Shown: piece by piece, positions 18,276 through 26,159 of the stretch | How the letters are laid out: every line of letters starts with the position of its first letter | How positions within the stretch are numbered: position 1 is the first letter of the stretch | Assembly (NCBI RefSeq): GCF_020966775.1 | Contig: NZ_JAJKFV010000029.1 | Coordinates: 1,873,372 to 1,937,371, forward strand | Source of the DNA: Rhodopirellula halodulae | GTDB lineage: Bacteria; Planctomycetota; Planctomycetia; Pirellulales; Pirellulaceae | DNA length: 64,000 bases | Direction: 5' to 3' | Made by a program: the position numbers and the translations under genes | The notes under the pieces: generated by a model | Seen by the model: the letters and a program-made list of their open reading frames with translations, nothing else | Databases searched by the model: none | What the model was told of the DNA's origin: nothing

Positions 18276-19393
18276 ATGCGGGGCGATCCGAAGTTGAAAT
18301 ACAAAACATCGCGATGGAGTTTGATACCGAACGGCGGATGTTCGTTCCGGTCGAACGAGCGATTGATGCGTTGCAGGAAGGTCAGGTGCTCGTCCGTGTG
18401 ACGTGTTGCACGATCTGCGGTAGCGATCTGCATACTTTCACTGGGAGACGCGCCGGACACCATCGCGGAGTTTTGGGCCATGAAATCATCGGCGAGATCG
18501 TTGGATGGTGTGGCGAGTTCAGCCCGATGGATTACCACGGTCAACCATTGCGAGTCGGGCAGCGAGTCACATGGGCGATGTCCGTTGGATGCGAGTGCTG
18601 TTTCTTCTGTGACAACGACCTGAACCAGAAGTGCGATTCACTGTTCAAGTACGGTCACGAAGTCAACGAGGGACATCCAACCGGTGGCCTGAGCCAACAC
18701 TGTGTGTTGATCGCTGGGACGCCAGTGTTTCCGATTCCTGACTCACTCAGCGACGCCGTTGCGACGCCCGTGAACTGCGCCACCGCAACTGTTTCCGCGG
18801 CGATGCGGTTGGTGAGTCAAACACAGCGATTGCATGATTCGGCGGGTTTGATCGTCGGGGCTGGGATGCTGGGGCTGACCGCAGCGGCACAATTGCATGA
18901 GGCCGGGGCGAAGCAAATCGTCGTATTGGATCCGGACGAAGGACGAGCGTCACTTGCCGATGACTTTGGTGCAACCGAAGTGATTCATGACACCGATCCG
19001 GCCCACCTGGAACAACGGATCATGGATCTGACGGATGGCCGAGGAGTGGACTTCGCCATCGACTTTGCGGGAATGACATCCGCGGTAGAGAGTTGCCTGC
19101 ACTCCGTACGGTTGGGCGGAGTCGCTTTGTTGGTGGGGTCGGTGTTCCCTTCGGATTCCATCGAAGTGTATCCAGAATCGATCGTCAGAAGGATGCTGAC
19201 GATTCGTGGCCTGCACAACTATCTACCGAAAGACTTGGAGAACGCGCTGGCGTTTTTGGATCGAAACGCCAATCGCTTTCCGTTTGACAGTTTGGTTAGC
19301 CGAACGTTTCCGTTGAGTCAGACGCAGGACGCATTTCACTATGCGAGTGATCAGCGACCCGTGCGAGTCGCGGTTGTACCCGATTCGCTGTGA
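18272..19393 (+). CDS. Zinc-dependent alcohol dehydrogenase, phosphonate-associated (HpnZ-like)
   Basis: The GTG at 18272 overlaps the regulator stop (GTGA), giving 373 residues; a GTG at 18248 would overlap by 28 bases and is less likely. This is a medium-chain dehydrogenase. The catalytic zinc site includes CTICGSDLHTF and GVLGHEIIGEI. Structural-zinc cysteines are in CECCFFCDNDLNQKC. The NAD-binding glycine motif is VGAGMLGLTAAAQL with acidic VVLDPDEGRASL. It resembles the proposed phosphonate-catabolism dehydrogenase family (TIGR03366). Together with the divergent hydrolase/oxidoreductase operon it suggests a pathway handling a hydroxy- or aldehyde-bearing phosphonate. The substrate is unproven. 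Confidence 0.87.
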   Translation: MNAGRSEVEIQNIAMEFDTERRMFVPVERAIDALQEGQVLVRVTCCTICGSDLHTFTGRRAGHHRGVLGHEIIGEIVGWCGEFSPMDYHGQPLRVGQRVTWAMSVGCECCFFCDNDLNQKCDSLFKYGHEVNEGHPTGGLSQHCVLIAGTPVFPIPDSLSDAVATPVNCATATVSAAMRLVSQTQRLHDSAGLIVGAGMLGLTAAAQLHEAGAKQIVVLDPDEGRASLADDFGATEVIHDTDPAHLEQRIMDLTDGRGVDFAIDFAGMTSAVESCLHSVRLGGVALLVGSVFPSDSIEVYPESIVRRMLTIRGLHNYLPKDLENALAFLDRNANRFPFDSLVSRTFPLSQTQDAFHYASDQRPVRVAVVPDSL

Positions 19394-19428
19394 GTTGCAG
19401 ATCAAGAGAGTTGCGTTGTCCAAAATAC

Positions 19429-22400
19429 TCACTCGGTAGTTGCAGGCACCTCAGCGTCCACAACCGCCACGGCATCGGAGGCTTGCTTCTTGGCTTTGGC
19501 TTTATTGCGTGACGCCGATAGCAACGTCATGCCTTCTTTCACGCAAATGACTGCGATCAACAAGGCGGCAACGGCGGCCACGATCTTCAGCATGCCATGA
19601 ACCCAGGCGACGGCGGCAATGCCGCAGATCACAGCCACACCGGCTTGCATGAACTTCACCATTGCCTGAACGCGAGAGCTGTGCGTTTGAGATTTTGCAC
19701 TGCGTTCCACAGCACTGCGTGCGGACTCGTTGGCGAGTTCACGCATTGCGGAGAGGTTGCTGTTGCGCTCGGGAGCCTGCGAGCGAGGAATCAGCGGTGC
19801 GTTAGGGTCGACGACTTCCGCCACTTCCAACTCCGGTTCAGCCGACTCGATTTTCGGAGTTGCGGGTTTAGCAGGAGCTTGGGCTTTTGCTGGCTCAGGC
19901 TTCGCCACCGGGGCATCGCCGGGCTGTTGTGAGACTCGCTGCAGCAAGCGGTTCATGTAGGCTTCGATGGAATCGTCTTCGGGCTCGTCCGTTTCTGCTT
20001 GCGCCACAGGTTCGTCAGCAACCAGCTCTTCATCGGCGAGTTCTTCTTCGGCCAGTTCAGACGCGTATTCCTCTTGTGGCAATTCAGCGGCAGCTTGTTG
20101 AAGATCATCCGCTGAGAATGCCTGGGTGGACCCCAATTCGTCGGTGGATTGGGGTTCTTCAGATTTCCAGGTTGGCGATTCAAACGAATCGGATGCTTCC
20201 AATTCGCCGGTTCCGAAGTCTGCAGCGTCCGATTGATCTAGATGTTCGTCCTGCAACCCCGGAGCAAAGTCCGATTGGCCATCCCACATTTGAGTGCCGG
20301 AGTCTGCGAGTGATGCTTCCGAAGCGACCTCGTCATCCGATGACGCATCGCCACGCAAGTCACGGATCAATTGGTCCGCCAACGACCCTCGCGGAACGTC
20401 GTCGTCCGTTTCTTGCGACAGGCCAGTTTGGTCTGCACTCAAGTCATTGTCGAAAATGACGTCGCCGGGTGTGTCTGCGTCGAACGCGTCACGGTGCAAT
20501 GCTTCTTGCTCCCAATCCTTTGAGACCGGTGCGAGAGGCTGTTCCATTCCCTCGTCAGACGCTTCATTTTCGGCGAAAGCGTCTTGGAATGGATTGGCTT
20601 CCGCTTCGATCGCTGGTCCCGCGTCGTTGTATGCTTCTGGCGTTGGAGACGCCGTTTCGTCTTCCGCAGATTCGACGGGTTCGCTTGTGTCGGTGTGGCT
20701 GTTCCACTCTTGCGAAAGACGTGCTTCGCGGAATTGATCGGCTTCTGCTTGAGCAGCTTCGGTGAAATCGGCTGCGAATTGTTGGACCTGAGCGTCCTCT
20801 TCGTTGTCGCTTCGTTCAGCGGGTTCCGTTGCGGCGGTGTTCCAGACATCTGCTTCTGCGGATGCTGTCGTTTCGACATGGTCGTCTTGCAGTGGCGATC
20901 GCTCTTCGGGAAGAAGATGCGACCGAGCGTCTTCTGGCCATTCAGGAGCAACGTCAGAATCTGGTTCAGGATCGCTTTCGGATTTGCGAAGCAAGTCAGC
21001 TTCGGCGTTCGACGAACTCTCGTAGGTTGGCCAGGCGTCGGAGTCGTCTTCGACGCTGGTGGGTTCCTCGTCCGTAGCGATGGGCGTGCTCCAACTAGCG
21101 GCCTTTTCTTCGGCTTCTTGAAGCAGTTGATCGGTTTCCGCGTCATGCACCACGTGCATCGCTTCGTCGATCAGTCCATCCGCATCGCTGTCGCTCTCAT
21201 CAGAGAGCCAGGAAACACTGCCCGCAGCTTCGCTACTTGAGGGAGCATCAAACTCACTCGCGCTTTCATCGCGAAGGTTCAGGATGGAAGCGTCGGCATC
21301 TTCGTCAACCGCTTCGGACGAGTTAGCGAGGTTCTCTACGGCTGGACTCTCTTCCGCTGCCTCGTCGGTCGAAAGAATCCCGAGTTGAATGCTTGGACCA
21401 TTCTTTGCCGGAGAAGCGGGCCGTTCTCCACGAATCAGTTGCCGCGTTTCTTCTTCCAGCTTTTCAATTTGATCGAGCGTGTCATCGTGGTCTCGGGTGG
21501 ACCGATCAAACAATTGACGGGTTTCGGAGTTCTCGCGTTCGGCGCGAACGCGGGCCTTTTCTGAGGTCTTGAGTTTGGCTTTGTATTCGTCGCGTTGTTC
21601 CTCGGTGACCGAAAGCGTCTCGCGAAGTTTATCGTTGTCTTCACGAAGTTGCGCGAGTTGTTGCTCTGCCTGGGCCAGGCTGAGTGTCAATTCGTCGACG
21701 CCCTTGCGAAGAGCGTCCATCTCTTCATTCCAAGAGGTGCGATCGATGTCGTGGCGATCCTCGGACTCGCGAACTCGAGATTCCAATTCGCTGATTGTGT
21801 TGCGAGCGTGTTGGCAATCACGACGCAGCGATTGTGCTTCTTCACGAGCTTCTGAGATCTCGCTTTGCAACGCCTCAATCTCTGCCCGCAAAGACTCCTC
21901 TGTCTTCAGCAGTTCGTCGTATTGTTCCTGCGTTTCGTACAACTTGGCATCGCTGCTGGCCTTTTGATCGACCAATTTGTCGCGTTCAGTGTTCGCGAGA
22001 TCACGCTGAGCGATTGCTTCATCGCGAGCTGTTGACAGTTCTTTGCACTGGCGAGCGTGTTCTTCGACTCGTTCCAATCCAATGGTTTGCAGCGATTCTT
22101 GTTGCTCGCCCAGTGCCAGCAACTGCTCATTCAGCGATGCGAATTTGGCTCGCATTTGCGTCACGGCTTCGGCAGCTTGGTCAGCTTGGCTCTGAGAAGC
22201 TTTCAACTGTTGGCGAGTTTCGACCAACCGCTGCTCGCTGGCGAGTTGACGCTCAAAGAACTGTTCTTTTTCCAGCAATAGCTCTTCGATTTGTGAGCGA
22301 TACTCGTCGTCACGGCTCTGCAAACGTTTTTGTTGGCTTGCGAAGTCTTCTTTTTGCTCTTGCAGTTGTTCTTGCTGAACAGCCAACTCGTTCTGACGTT

Positions 22401-23217
22401 TGGTCAAGTCGCGATGGCGTTGTTGAAACTCAGCGTGAAGCTCAACCGCTGCTGATTCCTGCGAGCGGATCTCGTCTTCACGCTCTCGGAGTGCTTTGAA
22501 CTGAGCTTCAATTTGGTCGGCTTGTCGTTGCAGTTCGTCTTGTCGCGAACGAACCCATTGGTCATGACGCTCGGCTTCTTCCTTGAGCTTCTTCCAACGT
22601 GCAGCTTCCTTCTGGAATTCGACACTGGAGTCGAACATGGATTGCGATGCCGGTGCCGGGACCGTCTGACTGAAGCGGTGAGCCGTCGGTGCAGCGGGTT
22701 GAGGTTCAGAGAGCTTCGCTTGAATCAGTTCGAATTCATAGTTCCCCAAACGAAGCACATCGCCTTGTTGCAAAGTGCCTTCCGTCACGCGAACGTTGTT
22801 GATCAGCAGAGGAATCGAATAGGCACGAACAAGGATTCGATGCGCGTCGCGAATGAGCACTGCGTGCAAAGGTCGCAGCGTCGGATCGTCCAATCGGATC
22901 GAACAGCCAACACCATTGCCCAAGGTGTAGCGTGCTCCCGCCAGGCGAAGACGGCGTGTGGGGTGATTCTGCGAGCGGACTCGAAATTCAATCGCGTCCT
23001 CTTGGTTCCACATCGTGCCCTGGTCTTCCATGGACGGACGACCCGAAGACGGCCGGGCAAACCGTGTGTTGGATCGGCTGGAGCTGCCGCTGAACGGTTG
23101 CCGGTCGTCTGCTGCTCGGCCGGATCGGAATGAATCCGCATAGACAGTCGCGGAGGCGGAGTCGTTGTGGTTCGGTGTGTTCGGGGAGTCAGTTGCCACC
23201 ACGGAGTTCCTTCTCAC
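19429..23217 (-). CDS. Giant FHA-domain coiled-coil membrane-anchored protein
   Basis: The product has 1262 residues in four parts. An N-terminal FHA domain lies at about 78-165 (RYTLGNGVGCSIRLDDPTL, PLHAVLIRDA, LLINNVRVTEG, GDVLRLGNYEFEL), expected to bind phosphothreonine peptides. A long Glu/Gln/Arg-rich coiled coil spans about 200-620. A very acidic Glu/Asp/Ser/Ala region without obvious fold covers about 620-1130. Near residue 1200 there is a hydrophobic hairpin (MQAGVAVICGIAAVAWVHGMLKI, VAALLIAVICVKEG) followed by a basic tail. The FHA Ser-Arg of the usual loop is not obvious (LRPLHA keeps only the His). The start is a GTG. It could be a membrane-tethered scaffold read by a Ser/Thr kinase; no kinase lies in the window. 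It converges with the HpnZ-like gene 35 bases away. Confidence 0.85.
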   Translation of the reverse strand: MRRNSVVATDSPNTPNHNDSASATVYADSFRSGRAADDRQPFSGSSSRSNTRFARPSSGRPSMEDQGTMWNQEDAIEFRVRSQNHPTRRLRLAGARYTLGNGVGCSIRLDDPTLRPLHAVLIRDAHRILVRAYSIPLLINNVRVTEGTLQQGDVLRLGNYEFELIQAKLSEPQPAAPTAHRFSQTVPAPASQSMFDSSVEFQKEAARWKKLKEEAERHDQWVRSRQDELQRQADQIEAQFKALREREDEIRSQESAAVELHAEFQQRHRDLTKRQNELAVQQEQLQEQKEDFASQQKRLQSRDDEYRSQIEELLLEKEQFFERQLASEQRLVETRQQLKASQSQADQAAEAVTQMRAKFASLNEQLLALGEQQESLQTIGLERVEEHARQCKELSTARDEAIAQRDLANTERDKLVDQKASSDAKLYETQEQYDELLKTEESLRAEIEALQSEISEAREEAQSLRRDCQHARNTISELESRVRESEDRHDIDRTSWNEEMDALRKGVDELTLSLAQAEQQLAQLREDNDKLRETLSVTEEQRDEYKAKLKTSEKARVRAERENSETRQLFDRSTRDHDDTLDQIEKLEEETRQLIRGERPASPAKNGPSIQLGILSTDEAAEESPAVENLANSSEAVDEDADASILNLRDESASEFDAPSSSEAAGSVSWLSDESDSDADGLIDEAMHVVHDAETDQLLQEAEEKAASWSTPIATDEEPTSVEDDSDAWPTYESSSNAEADLLRKSESDPEPDSDVAPEWPEDARSHLLPEERSPLQDDHVETTASAEADVWNTAATEPAERSDNEEDAQVQQFAADFTEAAQAEADQFREARLSQEWNSHTDTSEPVESAEDETASPTPEAYNDAGPAIEAEANPFQDAFAENEASDEGMEQPLAPVSKDWEQEALHRDAFDADTPGDVIFDNDLSADQTGLSQETDDDVPRGSLADQLIRDLRGDASSDDEVASEASLADSGTQMWDGQSDFAPGLQDEHLDQSDAADFGTGELEASDSFESPTWKSEEPQSTDELGSTQAFSADDLQQAAAELPQEEYASELAEEELADEELVADEPVAQAETDEPEDDSIEAYMNRLLQRVSQQPGDAPVAKPEPAKAQAPAKPATPKIESAEPELEVAEVVDPNAPLIPRSQAPERNSNLSAMRELANESARSAVERSAKSQTHSSRVQAMVKFMQAGVAVICGIAAVAWVHGMLKIVAAVAALLIAVICVKEGMTLLSASRNKAKAKKQASDAVAVVDAEVPATTE

Positions 23218-23872
23218 GGGAATGGTTTATGAACGGATCAGCCCGGCGAAGAATTGAGTGTAGGAGCCGTCTTGGGAGGGGCTCGAAAGGTCGCCAGGAT
23301 GATGGGCATTCGTTCAGGCGGTTCGGAGGAACCACTTGTTCCTGTTCATTCGGTTATTCCGATCAGGGGCATGAACGCAATTGTGCGGTTTTGGCAAACT
23401 TTGCGGGTTAGGTGCGACTTTTTCGATTACCCCCCAGGTTCGATTGTCTCCAGGTTCGATTGTCTCCGAGGTCGGATTCGGGGCTGCGTAGGCTGTGCCA
23501 TCGCGTTTGGGCTTGGTTGCTGATAGCGAATTCCTTGCGTAGGCAGCAAACCGAATCGCTGCATGATGCGAAAGGACGGTTCGGTGCCACTCAAAACAAA
23601 TCTGAATTCGAGATGGTCCAAAAGAGGGGGTTGGTGTTAGGATTTCCCTCGCAGGCCGAAATTTCGGGATTTCGAGCGCCTCAAATCGCCGCAAACGGTC
23701 CCTTTGTGAACGAGAAACGCTTTTCCGCGGTCTACCCTAATGAAACGCCGAGGTCATTCGGTAAGCAGCTAGGGATGCTCTTTTTGAGTGAACTTGAATG
23801 ACCTGGCCTGCGTCACAGTGATTGCCGCAGTTGGGTCGGATTTGGTTACTTTGCCAGCCAGAGAGGTGAACG
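23218..23872. other. 655-base non-coding stretch with a tandem 16-base duplication
   Basis: No convincing gene is visible; short open frames here lack a family signature. A perfect tandem duplication of CAGGTTCGATTGTCTC is at 23435-23450 and 23451-23466, followed by a degenerate third copy (CGAGGTCGGATTCGGG). The stretch must contain the promoters of the FHA gene (leftward) and the DksA-like gene (rightward). Confidence 0.5.
23435..23466. repeat. Tandem direct repeat, 2 x 16 bases
   Basis: CAGGTTCGATTGTCTC occurs twice with no spacer. The GGTTCGATT core recalls a tRNA T-loop, but no cloverleaf surrounds it. Confidence 0.85.
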
Positions 23873-24295
23873 ATGTCTCGCGATGAAACACTGAAAAAGC
23901 TTCGGGTAACGCTGCTCCGACGCCGAGACGCGCTTCGAAAGGCTTTGGAGGGTGACTTGAGCCTGTTGCAAGAGCTTCACAATCAGAAAACCGGCGACGC
24001 CTTGGATGCCGCCGCTGACACGGTTCAAGACGAGCTAAACAGTCAATTGGTCGAAGTCGAAAGTCGCGAATTGTTGGCGATCGAGGAAGCGATTGCTCGA
24101 TTCGAGGATGGACGATTCGGTGATTGTGAAGATTGTGGCAAACCCATTCCACTGAATCGTTTGAAAGCAATTCCCTACGCGGTCGACTGCATCGATTGCC
24201 GTCGTGCGGCCGAACGAGAAACCTCGTCTGGCGTGGTTGCTCCGACGGAATGGAATCGCATCTTCGACACGCCCAAGGTCGATCCTGCGGTCTGA
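23873..24295 (+). CDS. TraR/DksA-type zinc-finger protein
   Basis: The 140-residue protein has an N-terminal helical hairpin (residues about 5-85) and a C4 zinc finger, CEDCGKPIPLNRL then CIDCRRAAE. DALDAA at the hairpin tip matches the DxxDxA motif with which DksA reaches into the RNA polymerase secondary channel, so a role in transcription control is plausible. The stretch QDELNSQLVEVESRELLAIEEAIARFEDGRFGDCE is typical of the family. The start ATG is preceded by GAGAGGTGAACG, a good ribosome binding site. It is followed by a structured gap and then apt on the same strand. Confidence 0.88.
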   Translation: MSRDETLKKLRVTLLRRRDALRKALEGDLSLLQELHNQKTGDALDAAADTVQDELNSQLVEVESRELLAIEEAIARFEDGRFGDCEDCGKPIPLNRLKAIPYAVDCIDCRRAAERETSSGVVAPTEWNRIFDTPKVDPAV

Positions 24296-24326
24296 TTCGC
24301 GGAAGACCTGCTTTTCTCGAAACTTG

Positions 24327-24416
24327 TAAACGCTGTTGGAAGAAACGGCGTTTAACCGGAGGTGATCTGCATCTCCAGTTTCTTTCAATTCACCGGTCAC
24401 GGTTGTTCGACCGGTG
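24327..24416 (+). promoter_or_regulatory. Two strong hairpins between the DksA-like gene and apt
   Basis: Hairpin 1 has arms TAAACGCTGTT (24327-24337) and AACGGCGTTTA (24344-24354) around loop GGAAGA, eleven pairs including one wobble. Hairpin 2 has CACCGGTC (24391-24398) perfectly paired to GACCGGTG (24409-24416). Neither has a T tract directly after it, so a simple terminator is unlikely. It could be a leader structure for apt or a processing site. It does not match the purine riboswitch pattern I know. Confidence 0.4.
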
Positions 24417-24511
24417 TGAGATGACCCATCCGATTCGTTAGGATGCGTGCAACAGATTGATCGATAGTCGAATCAACTGATCTCGCTTCTCAACATGAAT
24501 CGTATTTGCTC

Positions 24512-25084
24512 ATGGATTTGCGTCATCACGTTCGTGACATTCCGGATTACCCCAAACCCGGCATCTTGTTTCGTGACATCACACCCTTGCTCGCCAATTG
24601 CGATGCGTTGACCGCGGCCGTCGACCAGATGGCCGAGCCATTCTTGGACCAGAAGATCGACGTGGTCGCCGCCGCGGAAGCTCGCGGGTTCATCTTTGGC
24701 ACCCCGTTGGCAATGCGTTTGGGCGCGGGGTTCGTACCCATTCGCAAACCAGGCAAGCTGCCTTTTGATCTGCATTCCTTTGCGTATGAATTGGAATACG
24801 GAACGGACGAACTTCAGATTCACGTCGATGGAATTCAACCGGGGCAACGTGTGTTGATCGTTGACGACCTGTTGGCGACCGGCGGAACGGTCGAAGCGTG
24901 TTTGCGGTTGCTTGAGAAGTGCGAAGCCAAAGTGGTTGGCTGTTCGTTCTTAATTCATCTCACCGCGCTCGGCGGCGAAGCTCGTTTATCGCCGTACCAT
25001 GTGCACAGTGTTCTGGAATACGGTGGGGATGACGCGGAAGAGGAGCTGAGCATTCAGAACCGTCCGCCGGGACCCAGCGTTTGA
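24512..25084 (+). CDS. apt: Adenine phosphoribosyltransferase
   Basis: The 190-residue protein would convert adenine and PRPP to AMP in purine salvage, in the cytoplasm. It opens with MDLRHHVRDIPDYPKPGILFRDITPLL, close to the usual APT N-terminus. AAAEARGFIFGTPLAMRLGAGFVPIRKPGKLP is the conserved base-binding core. VLIVDDLLATGGTVEACLRLL is the PRPP loop with its two acidic residues. The length and C-terminal part agree with the family. I use the ATG at 24512; an in-frame TTG six bases upstream is less likely. It stands 217 bases after the DksA-like gene, separated by the two hairpins. Confidence 0.95.
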   Translation: MDLRHHVRDIPDYPKPGILFRDITPLLANCDALTAAVDQMAEPFLDQKIDVVAAAEARGFIFGTPLAMRLGAGFVPIRKPGKLPFDLHSFAYELEYGTDELQIHVDGIQPGQRVLIVDDLLATGGTVEACLRLLEKCEAKVVGCSFLIHLTALGGEARLSPYHVHSVLEYGGDDAEEELSIQNRPPGPSV

Positions 25085-25088
25085 TCGC

Positions 25089-25982
25089 TCAGTTTCCGTT
25101 GCGATGCGTGAAGAGGCTTCGCAGCGTCGTCATGGCGGTGCGAACGTTGCGGCTGTATTCCGGAGCACGCAGATCAGCGGTGTAGTGCGTGGGCACTTCC
25201 ATGATAGTGGACGCCGCTTTCGCAACTTTGGCCGTGATTTCTGCATCGATTCCCGAGCCCGTTTCCGAGAGCGGAAGCGAACGGATCAGATCACCCAAGA
25301 AGACTTTGTGGCCCGTTTCCAGATCGGACAAATGCAGTCCGGTCGTGAGATTGCTGCACGTCGTCAGGCAGCGGTTGACCAGCCGCCCCATTTGGTTGCC
25401 CAAGCCACCACGCAGGTTGTTGCGATGGGAACCACCGCGACGCATGGAACGTGATCCGTAAACCACTTCGGCCTGCTCTTCCAAAATGGGCCAGATCGCA
25501 CCTAGTAGGTCGGCTGGATCATAGGCCATGTCCGCGTCTTGGATTGCGACCACATGACCTTGGGTGTGACGCAAACCCATGCGAATGGCTGATCCGCGAC
25601 CGTGGTGATGCCGCCGTCGAAGAATGATGCGGTTGTCGCGTTGCGGCAGGCCACGAAGGTAGTGCCAGCTTCCGTCCACGCTGCCATCATCGATTAGGAT
25701 GGTTTCCGTCGCCGGAGGCATGACTTCGTCGATGCGATCGATGACCTCTGGAATCGTGTCGCGGCAATTGTGGATGGGAACAATCACCGACACGTCGATT
25801 TGTTTGACCGGTGTCCATCCGCTCGCGATTTGGTTGGCTTCGGCGATCAGGCCAAGCGTATCGTCAATCCGCTGCAAGAATTCTTCGGGATTGATCGACG
25901 TATCCGGCGTCGAATGTGCCTGGTCCAAATGCTCGGGAGCCGCCAGGGAAGGTTTGACGCTGGGTTGGATGGTGGTCGTCAT
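25089..25982 (-). CDS. Glycosyltransferase family 2 (dolichyl-phosphate-mannose-synthase-like)
   Basis: The 297-residue protein has a GT-A fold from about residue 60: VSVIVPIHNCRDTIPEVIDRI, ILIDDGSVDGSW and the nucleotide-sugar metal motif VAIQDADMAYDP. Then come VVYGSRSMRRGGSHR and the acceptor-side LSDLETGHKVF. SGIDAEITAKVAK near the C-terminus is typical of DPM1/GtrB-like enzymes. No C-terminal membrane helices are seen, so it may be soluble or membrane-associated. It would transfer a sugar from a nucleotide donor to a lipid or glycan acceptor; the sugar is unknown. It converges with apt with four bases between stops. Confidence 0.87.
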   Translation of the reverse strand: MTTTIQPSVKPSLAAPEHLDQAHSTPDTSINPEEFLQRIDDTLGLIAEANQIASGWTPVKQIDVSVIVPIHNCRDTIPEVIDRIDEVMPPATETILIDDGSVDGSWHYLRGLPQRDNRIILRRRHHHGRGSAIRMGLRHTQGHVVAIQDADMAYDPADLLGAIWPILEEQAEVVYGSRSMRRGGSHRNNLRGGLGNQMGRLVNRCLTTCSNLTTGLHLSDLETGHKVFLGDLIRSLPLSETGSGIDAEITAKVAKAASTIMEVPTHYTADLRAPEYSRNVRTAMTTLRSLFTHRNGN

Positions 25983-26159
25983 AGATGTCGTCGCTCGGAA
26001 GTTGCCGTGGGATTCGCCAGGGAAAGCGATCGGGGCATATCGCCACGGAAACTATGGGCAACGATTCTCGGCCGAGCGGACTCGACCAAGAAATTTGCAC
26101 AAGTGAACAGACGCATTCAATCGTGGCAATTCAGGTTGCAACGATTAAAGCGGCAGGTA

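Noticed and set aside
20439-21146. Minus-strand frame of 235 codons inside the FHA gene's acidic region
   Set aside because: It is a shadow of the Glu/Asp/Ser-rich coding sequence in another frame, with skewed Lys/Thr/Pro content.
23435-23466. Possible tRNA T-arm (GGTTCGATT)
   Set aside because: No acceptor, D or anticodon arms can be drawn around it.
23412-23801. Plus-strand frame of 129 codons in the 655-base gap
   Set aside because: It has no family signature, no ribosome binding site and an odd Arg/Leu/Ser composition; it spans the tandem duplication.
24327-24416. Purine riboswitch before apt
   Set aside because: The pairing pattern and loops do not match the purine riboswitch consensus that I know.
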